64,000 nt of DNA from SXVE01 sp036388895 (GCA_036388895.1 DASVQY010000065.1:1-64000), one strand, 5' to 3'; counted from the stretch's first letter, positions 9,827 to 16,024 are shown. Notes: generated by a model not told the origin, from the letters alone. A program made the numbers and translations.

Positions 9827-9869
9827 TAAAAAGAGGCGGGCAAAAATAATTTGGTCGTCTCTTTTTTTT
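9827..9869 (+). terminator. Rho-independent terminator after the HtrA gene
   Basis: AAAAAGAGGCG pairs with CGTCTCTTTTT across a 16-base loop, followed by a T-tract. Confidence 0.75.
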
Positions 9870-9903
9870 GTGTTCGGCAAACGTTTGTAATAAACTCATC
9901 ATT

Positions 9904-10401
9904 ATGTGGAGCAAAATATACCTTTTGACGTTTGCGGTTTTGCTTTTGCCGATGCTTTTTCTGAGCTATTCTTCCTGGAGCTGGCTGCAAAGCGTGAGCG
10001 CTCCGCAAGCGGTCGCGGCGAATTACCAATATTTTTCAAGTTTTAGTTGGAGTTATCTCTGGATTTCGACAATCATTTTGCTGATTATCGGAAATGTTCT
10101 GCTTTGGACGACGCGCAGAGCCTGGGCTTTGTGGATGACTTTTCTTTATTTCGCGTTCTTCATTATCGTGCGGTATTTTTGGCTCGAACAATCTTTTTTT
10201 CAATACCGACAGGACAGAGGATTAGCCGGAGACGGACTTTCGATACAACCTTTAATCGGCGTTGTTTTGTGCGCATTGGCGGCTGTTATCGTTTTTTTCG
10301 ATCAGTATTTAATTAAGCGTCTGCTCGATAAAATGCACCCGGAAAAAATCGGCTCCGATGTTACCTCACCGATTGAAAGTGATGCTGAAGATACAAATTA
10401 A
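9904..10401 (+). CDS. Unknown inner-membrane protein, four helices
   Basis: Not recognised. 165 residues with about four membrane helices (near residues 5-22, 45-63, 70-88 and 115-135) and an acidic C-terminal tail. I chose ATG 9904 (MWSKIYLLTF), which puts the first helix at the N-terminus; an upstream TTG would add a non-hydrophobic extension. No good ribosome site is visible. Confidence 0.6.
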   Translation: MWSKIYLLTFAVLLLPMLFLSYSSWSWLQSVSAPQAVAANYQYFSSFSWSYLWISTIILLIIGNVLLWTTRRAWALWMTFLYFAFFIIVRYFWLEQSFFQYRQDRGLAGDGLSIQPLIGVVLCALAAVIVFFDQYLIKRLLDKMHPEKIGSDVTSPIESDAEDTN

Positions 10402-10428
10402 GCAATTTAAACCAGCTTTACACAAAAG

Positions 10429-10468
10429 AAAACGCCATTGAGTTATGAATTTAACTCAATGGCGTTTT
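10429..10468. terminator. Bidirectional terminator between membrane protein and tRNA-Pro
   Basis: AAAACGCCATTGAGTT pairs perfectly with AACTCAATGGCGTTTT around an 8-base loop. A/T tracts on both sides let it serve the rightward gene and the leftward tRNA. Confidence 0.85.
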
Positions 10469-10482
10469 CTTTTGAAAAAAAT

Positions 10483-10555
10483 CGGGACGGCGAGATTTGA
10501 ACTCACGACCTCTCGCACCCCAAGCGAACGCGCTACCAGACTGCGCTACGTCCCG
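10483..10555 (-). tRNA. tRNA-Pro(GGG)
   Basis: Complete cloverleaf: acceptor CGGGACG/CGTCCCG, D-arm GCGCAGTCTGGTAGCGC, anticodon loop TTGGGGT (GGG), T-arm GTGAGTTCAAATCTCGC. CCA is not encoded. It stands alone and looks like an ordinary chromosomal tRNA. Confidence 0.95.
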
Positions 10556-10611
10556 AAAAGACGAAATTTAAGAGTAAATTTCCGGGCTCGGTTTGTCAAA
10601 TCATAGCTACT

Positions 10612-11157
10612 TTAGAACCTTCGCAAATGCTGCTCGGCTTCTTTGGTTTGATTCGTTTTCAACATTTCGCGCAACTCTAAAAGCTGAGCCGCGAGCGATT
10701 TCAGAGCTTCCTGACGTTCTTCGTTTATTGTGAAGGAATCGTCGAAATCCTCCGTCTCGGAGTAAACTTCGGGCGTTTCATCGTAATCACCGATTTCGAG
10801 ATTCTCTTCTTCTGTTTGAATCGGAAGCGGAGCTTCAACCGGCTTTAAGTATTCACGTTCTTTCGGTTCCGGGTGAACAATCTTTAAACGGCTAGTTTCG
10901 CGCAACTCCGATTGAAGTTTTTTTTTCGCACCAGCGATTGTGTAAAGATCGTCGTAGAGCAATTCTTTTATGCGAAGCGCGATTTCCACATCGCGGCGTC
11001 GGTAACTTCTTTGCCCCGAACGGTTTTTCTGCGGCGAAAGCATCGGAAATTCGGTTTCCCAATAGCGCAGAACGTGAGCTTGAACGTCAACTATGTCGCA
11101 AACTTCGCCGATTTTAAAGAAAATTTTCTCAGGTATGGAGATCGCAGGTTGTCCCAT
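10612..11157 (-). CDS. MerR-family transcriptional regulator
   Basis: DNA-binding regulator. The N-terminal winged helix is clear: FFKIGEVCDIVDVQAHVLRY followed by WETEFPMLSP and RRRDVEIALRIKELLYDD, the usual MerR wing and helix pattern. An acidic linker (about 105-150) and a C-terminal helix replace any known effector domain; no Cys cluster for metals is seen. 181 aa. It is divergent from thiL with a short shared upstream region. Closest in layout to the HspR/MlrA-like subgroup, target unknown. Confidence 0.85.
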   Translation of the reverse strand: MGQPAISIPEKIFFKIGEVCDIVDVQAHVLRYWETEFPMLSPQKNRSGQRSYRRRDVEIALRIKELLYDDLYTIAGAKKKLQSELRETSRLKIVHPEPKEREYLKPVEAPLPIQTEEENLEIGDYDETPEVYSETEDFDDSFTINEERQEALKSLAAQLLELREMLKTNQTKEAEQHLRRF

Positions 11158-11241
11158 TTATTTTTTTATTGTGTTAATGTTTTTGATAAAATTCGCCGCC
11201 GTTATTGTATGAATTTAATAAATTTGTGTCAATGATTTTTT

Positions 11242-12279
11242 ATGAATTCAGAATTCGAATTTATCGAAAAAATAAAAATTAAAGCTTCAAATATAAATAA
11301 AACCAAGTCGAGCTTCAGCACCGGAATCGGCGACGATTGCGCTGTTTTACCGAAAAATTCAAAAACGAATTTGGTAATTACCGCCGACCTGCTAATCGAA
11401 GATATTGATTTTCGTTTGAAATGGTCAAAACCCGAACTCATCGGGCATAAAGCCCTGGCGGTTTCGCTTTCCGATATTGCGGCGATGGGCGCAAAACCTG
11501 TCTGGGCGATGCTTTCGATAGGAATTCCCGAAAAAGTTTGGAAAACTGATTTTGTAGAAAAATTTTACGAAGGTTGGCTGAATTTAGCAGAAAAATACAA
11601 TGTCGAACTTATCGGCGGCGATGTTTCAAAAACGCCTGATTTAATCGTAATTGACTCAATTGCAGCGGGCGAAACGACGAAAGGAAAAGAGGTTTTACGT
11701 TCGGGCGCAAAGCCCGGCGATTTGATTTACATCACCGGAAATTTGGGCGGCGCGGCGTTCGGCTTGAGTTTGCTGGAAAGCGAAAATATGCCTAAAAACT
11801 ATGAAAAGCCGGAATTTCAAAAGTTGCTTTTGCGCCAGCTCGCGCCGAATCCGCAAAGCGAAATCGGGCGCGTTATCGGCGAAAAAAATCTGGCAACGGC
11901 AATGATTGATTTAAGCGACGGACTTTCTTCGGATTTGGCTCACCTGTGTCGCGCGAGCGGCGTCGGAGCGAAAATATTTTCTGAAAAAATTCCTATTGAC
12001 GAAAACATAAAAAAATTTTCAAATCAAAAACATAAAAAGGCTGAATCGTTTGATTTGAAAAATGAGCTTTCAGAGGAATTAAATCTCGCATTAAACGGCG
12101 GTGAGGATTTCGAGCTGCTTTTTACGGTTAATCCAAAAAAAAAATTTGATCTCGAAAAAGCCCTGAAAGATTACAAATTTTCCGCTATTGGAGAAGTAAC
12201 CGCAAATGAAGAAGCGATTGAGCTTATAGCCAATGAAAACTCGCAAATTTTACAACCCCGGGGCTTTCGGCATTTTTGA
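11242..12279 (+). CDS. thiL: Thiamine-monophosphate kinase
   Basis: ATP-dependent phosphorylation of thiamine monophosphate to thiamine diphosphate, last step of cofactor synthesis. PurM-like fold with GIGDDCAVL (metal/ATP), VSLSDIAAMGAKP, GGDVSKTPDL, DLSDGLSSDLAHL and NGGEDFELLFT, all standard ThiL blocks. 345 aa, slightly long because of a Lys-rich insertion near residues 255-275. Thiamine diphosphate is needed by the pyruvate dehydrogenase E1 encoded at 37.7-39.9 kb. Confidence 0.95.
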   Translation: MNSEFEFIEKIKIKASNINKTKSSFSTGIGDDCAVLPKNSKTNLVITADLLIEDIDFRLKWSKPELIGHKALAVSLSDIAAMGAKPVWAMLSIGIPEKVWKTDFVEKFYEGWLNLAEKYNVELIGGDVSKTPDLIVIDSIAAGETTKGKEVLRSGAKPGDLIYITGNLGGAAFGLSLLESENMPKNYEKPEFQKLLLRQLAPNPQSEIGRVIGEKNLATAMIDLSDGLSSDLAHLCRASGVGAKIFSEKIPIDENIKKFSNQKHKKAESFDLKNELSEELNLALNGGEDFELLFTVNPKKKFDLEKALKDYKFSAIGEVTANEEAIELIANENSQILQPRGFRHF

Positions 12280-12318
12280 CAAAAATTTCACTCAGCGAAA
12301 AATATTTCAAAAAAACTC

Positions 12319-12348
12319 TTGACAAGCAAATTTTACTCGTGCTAAAAC
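12319..12348 (+). promoter_or_regulatory. Candidate promoter leading into the RNA island
   Basis: TTGACA (12319-12324), 18-base spacer, TAAAAC (12343-12348). The only protein frame directly downstream is the small ORF at 12398; beyond that lie hairpins and the tRNA array. Confidence 0.55.
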
Positions 12349-12397
12349 TTTCAACTGTTCGCCGAAGAGCGAATAATTTGTTTTGGAGATAATTTTC

Positions 12398-12562
12398 GTG
12401 ACTCAAAGTTGGATACATACAATTCAGACATCAAACGGCTCGCCCGCAGAAAGAGAGATGCGGTTTAGCGGAAGCCTAGGTGTATGTTTGTGTGCCAATT
12501 TTGATAAGACGAATTATCAACCGAAACTCTGCGGCTCGGACCGCACGGAGAAAAAGTTTTAG
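12398..12562 (+). CDS. Possible small protein, 54 aa
   Basis: GTG start preceded at proper distance by TTGGAGAT and placed 50 bases after a good promoter. The product has three Cys (in GVCLCA and KLCGS) but no recognised motif. Without homologues it could equally be untranslated leader. It ends just before a GC-rich hairpin. Confidence 0.35.
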   Translation: MTQSWIHTIQTSNGSPAEREMRFSGSLGVCLCANFDKTNYQPKLCGSDRTEKKF

Positions 12563-12568
12563 AAAAGC

Positions 12569-12592
12569 GGGAGCGGCTTCGTTTCCGCTCCC
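12569..12592 (+). other. GC-rich hairpin GGGAGCGG/CCGCTCCC
   Basis: Perfect 8-bp stem with an 8-base loop right after the small ORF. No T-run follows, so it may be a stability element rather than a terminator. The same GGAGCGG/CCGCTCC word is reused 80 bases downstream. Confidence 0.6.
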
Positions 12593-12651
12593 AAAGCAGA
12601 AAAATTTAAGAGTTTAATTTATTTTTTATAAAAGCGACTCGAATTTGTTTT

Positions 12652-12706
12652 AGGAGCGGTGACGCGAGTTTCTCGATTGAAACTTAAAAGTTGCCGCTCC
12701 TTTTCG
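12652..12706 (+). terminator. Long hairpin with T-rich tail
   Basis: AGGAGCGG (12652-12659) pairs with CCGCTCCT (12694-12701), with TTTTCGTTTTT following. It would end the transcript from the promoter at 12319. The ~34-base loop contains a smaller GCGAG/CTCG hairpin. Confidence 0.6.
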
Positions 12707-12809
12707 TTTTTACGGATGTTTGACAACTGAATAACCGAAAACAGTTCGGAGATTTCGCTTTTTGCGCGCGAAGATGCGGCAAAAAAACGAAATTGTCCGA
12801 ACAAAAACA

Positions 12810-12940
12810 GAAAAAGGCAGAGAGTTTGGAAAGATTTTTTTCTTGCGTATAAAACTTTGGCGAGTTCCGAAAGAAAAAAATCTTGTTGACTTGTTCGGGC
12901 ATAAGTGTGTCCGAAGTCTGTCTAAATCTCTGCCTTTTTC
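12810..12940 (+). ncRNA. Candidate structured RNA, three-way junction, unknown
   Basis: Outer arms GAAAAAGGCAGAGA (12810-12823) and TCTCTGCCTTTTTC (12927-12940) are exactly complementary over 14 bases. Inside, GATTTTTTTCTT (12833-12844) pairs with AAGAAAAAAATC (12871-12882), and a third hairpin TTCGG/CCGAA follows (near 12894-12914). The result is a stable three-way junction of 131 bases with a U-rich 3' end, just upstream of the tRNA array. The flank at 12740-12805 adds another nested pair (TTCGGA/TCCGAA enclosing ATTTCG/CGAAAT). It matches no RNA family I can name; 6S-like or leader RNA are possibilities. Confidence 0.5.
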
Positions 12941-12969
12941 ATTTTTGCACAAAATTTTTTATTTTTCAC

Positions 12970-13054
12970 GCATCGGTCGCCGCCGGTTAAGGCAAGCAGT
13001 CTGTAAAACTGTCGCTCTTTTGTAGCTGTGAAGGTTCGAATCCTTCTCGATGCA
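12970..13054 (+). tRNA. tRNA-Tyr(GUA)
   Basis: First gene of the array. Acceptor GCATCGG/TCGATGC, anticodon loop CTGTAAA, long variable arm as expected for bacterial Tyr, T-arm GAAGGTTCGAATCCTTC. CCA not encoded. Confidence 0.93.
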
Positions 13055-13104
13055 TCTTTTCAATTTTGGATTTTAGATTTTTGATTTCAAAACACAGAAA
13101 ATAG

Positions 13105-13180
13105 GTGAGCGAAACTCAAACGGCTGAGTGTCGGTCTTCCAAACCGGATGTTGCGGGTTCGATTCCCGTCGCTCACTCCA
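13105..13180 (+). tRNA. tRNA-Gly(UCC)
   Basis: Acceptor GTGAGCG/CGCTCAC, anticodon loop CTTCCAA, T-arm GCGGGTTCGATTCCCGT, encoded CCA. Bases 8-9 are AA instead of the usual TA. Confidence 0.9.
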
Positions 13181-13189
13181 AATTTTTCG

Positions 13190-13265
13190 GGGCGCGTAGT
13201 TTCAACCGGCAAAATGTCGGTCTCCAAAACCGAAGTTTTCAGTTCAAATCTGAACGCGCCTGCCA
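13190..13265 (+). tRNA. tRNA-Trp(CCA)
   Basis: Acceptor GGGCGCG/CGCGCCT with a terminal G-U, anticodon loop CTCCAAA, T-arm TTCAGTTCAAATCTGAA, G73 and encoded CCA. Confidence 0.9.
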
Positions 13266-13323
13266 ATTAAAATATGATGTTTTGCGAAAAGCTTTAAATT
13301 TTCCCCACCTCACTTTCTCACGC

Positions 13324-13410
13324 GGAAGGAAAGCCAAATCGGTATGGCAGCAGCCTTGAAAGCTGTCGCGAGTTTCTCGCCTGCGGGTTCGAGTCCTGAG
13401 CCTTCCGCCA
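13324..13410 (+). tRNA. tRNA-Ser(UGA), slightly degenerate
   Basis: Acceptor GGAAGG/CCTTCC (seventh pair A-G mismatched), anticodon loop CTTGAAA, long variable arm GCGAGTTTCTCGC, T-arm with one outer mismatch, G73 and encoded CCA. The two mismatches suggest relaxed constraint. Confidence 0.85.
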
Positions 13411-13465
13411 TTCGCGGAAAAATGATTTAACCATTTCCGCAAAAGAAAATTTTAGATTTTTATAC

Positions 13466-13543
13466 GGGGGCGTGGCGCAATGGGATCAGCGCGGCTCGCT
13501 ACGAACGAGCAGGTTGAAGGTTCAAATCCTTCCGTCTCCTCCA
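13466..13543 (+). tRNA. tRNA-Arg(ACG)
   Basis: Acceptor GGGGGCG/CGTCTCC with two G-U pairs, anticodon arm GCTCG-CTACGAA-CGAGC, T-arm GAAGGTTCAAATCCTTC, encoded CCA. Confidence 0.93.
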
Positions 13544-13548
13544 TTTAC

Positions 13549-13623
13549 GGCTTTGTAGCTCAAAGGAATCAGAGCGCAGGTCTTCTAAACCTGAAGTTGC
13601 GAGTTCGAGTCTCGCCAAAGCCA
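13549..13623 (+). tRNA. tRNA-Arg(UCU)
   Basis: Acceptor GGCTTTG/CAAAGCC, anticodon loop CTTCTAA, T-arm GCGAGTTCGAGTCTCGC. Only six bases after the preceding tRNA, so surely cotranscribed. Confidence 0.93.
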
Positions 13624-13696
13624 TTTTTAGTGAAAAGGAAATAATGGATAAGGGAAAATAATTTTTAGTCACCCCCTTTTCCATTTCTCATTTTTT

Positions 13697-13767
13697 TTCG
13701 GGGTCGTCCAATGGAAGGACGCATGATTTTGGCTCATGAAATAGAGGTTCGAGTCCTTTCCCCGAAG
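13697..13767 (+). tRNA. tRNA-Gln(UUG)
   Basis: Acceptor TTCGGGG/CCCCGAA, anticodon arm CATGA-TTTTGGC-TCATG, T-arm AGAGGTTCGAGTCCTTT. CCA not encoded. Confidence 0.9.
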
Positions 13768-13777
13768 TCATATTTAT

Positions 13778-13855
13778 TAGGGCGTTCCGCAGATGGCTAA
13801 ACGGGCTTGCCTTGGGAGCAAGTGTTCGCGAGTTCGAATCTCGCCGTTCTAACCA
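13778..13855 (+). tRNA. tRNA-Pro(UGG)
   Basis: Acceptor TAGGGCG/CGTTCTA with two G-U pairs, anticodon arm CTTGC-CTTGGGA-GCAAG, T-arm GCGAGTTCGAATCTCGC, encoded CCA. Confidence 0.92.
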
Positions 13856-13865
13856 GCGTTCTTAC

Positions 13866-13940
13866 GCCGACGTAGCCCAACCTGGCAGAGGCGCTTGTCT
13901 TAGAAACAAGTTGATGTGAGTTCGAACCTCACCGTCGGTA
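13866..13940 (+). tRNA. tRNA with anticodon UAG (Leu), short variable loop
   Basis: Acceptor GCCGACG/CGTCGGT, D-arm GCCCAACCTGGCAGAGGC, anticodon arm CTTGT-CTTAGAA-ACAAG, variable loop TTGAT of five bases, T-arm GTGAGTTCGAACCTCAC. UAG reads CUA (Leu), yet bacterial tRNA-Leu normally has a long variable arm. Charging identity is therefore uncertain. Confidence 0.88.
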
Positions 13941-13950
13941 TCTCAATTAT

Positions 13951-14044
13951 GTCGAAGTGGCGGAATGGTAAGAAGACGCGCAAAACTCGGATGCAGAGTT
14001 TTGTGAGAACGTGACTCGTGCGGGTGAAAGTCCCGCCTTCGACG
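13951..14044 (+). tRNA. Class II tRNA-like gene with abnormal anticodon and T-loops
   Basis: Acceptor GTCGAAG/CTTCGAC, a Leu-type D-arm and a long variable arm make this class II. The anticodon helix is eight base pairs (CAAAACTC/GAGTTTTG) closing the loop GGATGCA, which lacks U33, so no anticodon can be assigned. The T-loop reads TGAAAGT instead of TTCGAAT. It could be a decayed tRNA-Leu or a tRNA-like RNA with another use. Confidence 0.6.
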
Positions 14045-14051
14045 CCTGCAG

Positions 14052-14180
14052 TTTTGAATTTTAGATTTTAGATTTCGGATAGATTAACAAGAATTTACGT
14101 GTCTGCTTAGAGTAAGACTAAAAAAACGCGGTAAATACAGGTTTTCTGTAAATTCAAGATCCAAAATCTAAAATTCAAAA
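14052..14180 (+). repeat. Inverted word repeat (TTTTGAATTTTAGATTTT)
   Basis: Arm 14052-14073 is the reverse complement of 14159-14180 with one mismatch over 22 bases. The same word recurs singly at 13066-13090 and as another inverted pair at 15690-15750. The ~85 bases between the arms hold no gene. Confidence 0.75.
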
Positions 14181-14187
14181 TTACCAG

Positions 14188-14262
14188 GCGCATGTAGCCC
14201 AATCCGGCAGAGGCTGTTGACTTAAAATCAACAAGATGAGAGTTCGAATCTCTCCATGCGCA
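14188..14262 (+). tRNA. tRNA with anticodon UAA (Leu), short variable loop
   Basis: Acceptor GCGCATG/CATGCGC, D-arm GCCCAATCCGGCAGAGGC, anticodon arm GTTGA-CTTAAAA-TCAAC, five-base variable loop AAGAT, T-arm GAGAGTTCGAATCTCTC. Like the UAG tRNA it has a Leu anticodon on a class I body; the two share a very similar D-arm. Confidence 0.88.
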
Positions 14263-14271
14263 CTTTTTTAT

Positions 14272-14345
14272 GAGGACGTAGGCAAATCGGCTAAGCCGCC
14301 AGCCCTTCAAGTTGGAGATTGCGGGTTCGATTCCCGTCGTCCTCG
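14272..14345 (+). tRNA. tRNA-Glu(UUC) with C33
   Basis: Acceptor GAGGACG/CGTCCTC, anticodon arm CCAGC-CCTTCAA-GTTGG giving UUC, T-arm GCGGGTTCGATTCCCGT. Position 33 is C instead of the near-invariant U. Confidence 0.88.
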
Positions 14346-14401
14346 CTAATTCAATTACGAATTACGGCGATTCTTATAATTCGTAAATCGTAAATGTCCC
14401 T

Positions 14402-14477
14402 GCGGGTATAGCCAAACGGATAAGGCGGCGGTCTGCAAAACCGTTAAATGTCGGTTCGATTCCGACTACTCGCTCCA
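14402..14477 (+). tRNA. tRNA-Cys(GCA)
   Basis: Acceptor GCGGGTA/TACTCGC, anticodon arm GCGGT-CTGCAAA-ACCGT, T-arm GTCGGTTCGATTCCGAC, encoded CCA. Confidence 0.93.
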
Positions 14478-14493
14478 AAATTTATTCAAACCT

Positions 14494-14573
14494 GAAAAGA
14501 AGGCGAAACGGCAGCCGCAATTTTTGCTAAATAATCGAAATTTTCTAGTGTGGGTTCAACGCCCGCTCTTTCC
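14494..14573 (+). pseudogene. Possible degenerate tRNA-Ser(GCU)
   Basis: GAAAAGA (14494-14500) pairs with TCTTTCC with one mismatch; GGC/GCC D-stem, TTGCTAA anticodon-like loop, and a T-arm GTGGGTTCAACGCCCGC. The anticodon stem pairs poorly. Likely a decayed tRNA. Confidence 0.35.
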
Positions 14574-14584
14574 TGCAATATTTA

Positions 14585-14633
14585 GATTTTCGCTGCATAA
14601 GCTGACAAAAAATTAAGCTGATTGGCGAAAATC
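14585..14633 (+). other. Hairpin GATTTTCGC/GCGAAAATC
   Basis: Perfect 9-bp stem with an inner AAGCT repeat, located between the decayed tRNA and the first Y RNA. Function unknown. Confidence 0.5.
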
Positions 14634-14643
14634 ATCGAAACGA

Positions 14644-14704
14644 AGCGAATGCCGGGGTGATTACATCACAAAATCCTTAATTAATCACCTCGATTCTTGT
14701 CGCT
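14644..14704 (+). ncRNA. Y RNA-like element Y1 (short form)
   Basis: Outer stem AGCGA/TCGCT, then ATGC on the 5' side and TTG on the 3' side as internal loop, inner stem GGGGTGATTA/TAATCACCTC, conserved GATTACAT after the 5' inner arm. About 61 bases, no tRNA-like module. Confidence 0.7.
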
Positions 14705-14714
14705 GAATTTCTTC

Positions 14715-14779
14715 GGGCGAATGCTGAAATGACTACATTTTGTCTGGAGAACGAAACGTCATTTCAATTTTTGTCGCCC
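14715..14779 (+). ncRNA. Y RNA-like element Y2 (short form)
   Basis: Outer stem GGGCGA/TCGCCC, ATGC opposite TTG, inner stem GAAATGA/TCATTTC, conserved GACTACATT. Loop of about 21 bases with no tRNA-like module. Eleven bases after Y1. Confidence 0.75.
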
Positions 14780-14794
14780 AACCACTTTCTTTTC

Positions 14795-14925
14795 GGGCAA
14801 ATGCCGAAGACGGCTACATCGGAAAGAGCGTTTGACGTAAAACTGAAAAGGTCGTCGGTTCGATTCCGACTGTTTGCTTTTGCAAAAATAGCTCAGTTAA
14901 AACGTCGCTTCTCTTTTTGTCGCCC
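14795..14925 (+). ncRNA. Y RNA-like element Y3 with tRNA-like module
   Basis: Outer stem GGGCAA/TCGCCC (one mismatch), ATGC, inner arm GAAGACG/CGTC-GC-TTC, conserved GGCTACATC and TTGTCGCCC. Inside lies a T-arm GTCGGTTCGATTCCGAC (14854-14870), a closed acceptor-like helix TTTGC/GCAAA with a four-base loop, then a D-arm-like AGCTCAGTTAAAAC whose stem is eroded. The T-arm precedes the D-arm, so the tRNA order is circularly permuted. Confidence 0.8.
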
Positions 14926-14935
14926 ATTAATTTTT

Positions 14936-15012
14936 GTGGATTGTAGCTTAATCGGCAAAGCGTCGCACTGTGGATGCGAAGAATGCGAGTTCGAATCTCG
15001 TCAATTCACCCA
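14936..15012 (+). tRNA. tRNA-His(GUG)
   Basis: G-1 opposite C73 as required for His, acceptor TGGATTG/CAATTCA, anticodon arm TCGCA-CTGTGGA-TGCGA, T-arm GCGAGTTCGAATCTCGT, encoded CCA. Confidence 0.93.
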
Positions 15013-15041
15013 ATTTTATTAATCCAAAGGAGAAAACAATT

Positions 15042-15083
15042 ATGCTTTATCGAAATAGAAAATCGGAGGTGAGAAAACAATGA
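15042..15083 (+). CDS. Micro-ORF of 13 codons with strong ribosome site
   Basis: AAAGGAG precedes ATG 15042 at good spacing; product MLYRNRKSEVRKQ. Its stop overlaps a second ATG behind GGAGGTG that codes only three residues. Could be a leader for the 114-residue gene at 15176, a real micropeptide, or chance. Confidence 0.3.
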   Translation: MLYRNRKSEVRKQ

Positions 15084-15175
15084 TGCTATGAATTTTTAAT
15101 TTTTCATAGATTTGATGAAGTCGTTTCAATTTATCAAAACAAGAACTTCATTTGAATCTATTTGAGAGGGAAAAA

Positions 15176-15520
15176 ATGGGAAAAGACAAAAAATACAGGT
15201 ACAGAAAAAGAATTTTTTTGAACGAAGATTATGAATCTTTCGTGTATGTGGTCGCGACGGTTGAGAACTCGAAACACATCGGTGCTTCGGCGAAAAACGA
15301 GGAATTAGGCGGCGTTTATTTGATCGTCGAAAGTTCTTACGACCGAGTTTGCATCAACTTCAAATTGGATTTGCCCGACCAGGTAAAAGAAAGTTTGAAG
15401 AAAATCAAATCGTTTGAAGCTCTTCTAAAGCGATTCCGAAAAACGGTCGAAAAAGAAGCCGAAGCGCGAAAGCAGCGAGCTTACGAACACATCAAAGACG
15501 AAATAATCACGCGCCGTTAA
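15176..15520 (+). CDS. Unknown 114-aa basic protein inside the tRNA array
   Basis: Not recognised. ATG 15176 follows GAGAGGG; an upstream TTG would add eight residues but has no ribosome site. The N-terminus is very basic (KDKKYRYRKRIF), the middle looks like a beta-sheet domain (FVYVVATVENSK, GGVYLIVESS), and the C-terminal third is a long charged helix. Such a basic sheet-plus-helix protein could bind RNA, but this is inference. It lies between tRNA-His and tRNA-Asp on the same strand, seven bases before the latter. Confidence 0.65.
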   Translation: MGKDKKYRYRKRIFLNEDYESFVYVVATVENSKHIGASAKNEELGGVYLIVESSYDRVCINFKLDLPDQVKESLKKIKSFEALLKRFRKTVEKEAEARKQRAYEHIKDEIITRR

Positions 15521-15526
15521 AATTCG

Positions 15527-15601
15527 GGGGTTGAAGAACAAAGGCTGTTCGTCTGATTGTCGATCAGAAAGGTGCGAGTTCGAGTCTCGTCAGCCCCGCC
15601 A
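15527..15601 (+). tRNA. tRNA-Asp(GUC)
   Basis: Acceptor GGGGTTG/CAGCCCC, anticodon arm TCTGA-TTGTCGA-TCAGA, T-arm GCGAGTTCGAGTCTCGT, encoded CCA. The D-arm region GAACAAAGGCTGTTC is unusual. Confidence 0.88.
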
Positions 15602-15609
15602 CATTTTCA

Positions 15610-15684
15610 GGACGTTTAGCTGAGACAGATTAGCGTCGGTCCGAAAAACCGAAGAGTTTGGCGCGATACCAAAAACGTCCACCA
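15610..15684 (+). tRNA. tRNA-Phe(GAA), atypical C33 and T-loop
   Basis: Acceptor GGACGTT/AACGTCC perfect, anticodon arm TCGGT-CCGAAAA-ACCGA giving GAA with C at position 33. The T-arm TTTGG-CGCGATA-CCAAA replaces the TTC start of the T-loop by CGC. Encoded CCA. Confidence 0.78.
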
Positions 15685-15689
15685 TCTTT

Positions 15690-15750
15690 GATTTTGGATT
15701 TGCGATTTATGAGCTTTTCAATCCAACTCGGCAATCTAAAATCCAAAATC
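15690..15750 (+). repeat. Inverted word repeat (GATTTTGGATTT)
   Basis: 15690-15707 pairs with 15733-15750 (two mismatches in 18). Same word family as 14052-14180. Sits between tRNA-Phe and tRNA-Met. Confidence 0.7.
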
Positions 15751-15755
15751 ATTTT

Positions 15756-15830
15756 GGCGGAGTAGCTTAAACGGATAAAAGCGTCGGTCTCATAAACCGA
15801 AGATTACAGGTTCAAATCCTGTCTCCGCAA
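15756..15830 (+). tRNA. tRNA with anticodon CAU (elongator Met or Ile2)
   Basis: Acceptor GGCGGAG/CTCCGCA with a G1-A72 mismatch, anticodon arm TCGGT-CTCATAA-ACCGA, T-arm ACAGGTTCAAATCCTGT. It lacks the three G-C anticodon pairs of an initiator. Lysidine-modified Ile cannot be excluded. Confidence 0.87.
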
Positions 15831-15846
15831 TCAATCAATTTTCCAC

Positions 15847-15922
15847 GGCGAAGTAGCTTAACGGATTAAAGAGCGTTTGTCTTGTAAACAAAAAGATGCG
15901 AGTTCAAATCTCGCCTTCGCCT
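15847..15922 (+). tRNA. tRNA-Thr(UGU)
   Basis: Acceptor GGCGAAG/CTTCGCC, anticodon arm TTTGT-CTTGTAA-ACAAA, T-arm GCGAGTTCAAATCTCGC. Confidence 0.92.
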
Positions 15923-15934
15923 CAGGCAATTTAC

Positions 15935-16006
15935 CGCGAGAATGGAGCAAAGTCGGCGGTCTCATAATCTGCAAATCGGAAGGTTAGATTCCTTCTCTCG
16001 CAACCA
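15935..16006 (+). tRNA. Initiator-like tRNA-Met(CAU), shortened D-arm
   Basis: Acceptor CGCGAGA/TCTCGCA leaves C1-A72 unpaired, a hallmark of bacterial initiator tRNA. Anticodon loop CTCATAA. The D-arm is shortened and pairs poorly, the anticodon stem has a T-T mismatch, and the T-loop is TTAGATT (A for C56). Encoded CCA. Possibly decaying. Confidence 0.7.
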
Positions 16007-16024
16007 ATTTAAAGATTTTAAAAA

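Noticed and set aside
14585..14633. Hairpin before Y1 as a Y RNA on the opposite strand
   Set aside because: The order of ATGC-like and TTG-like segments is wrong and the conserved GACTACAT is absent on both strands.
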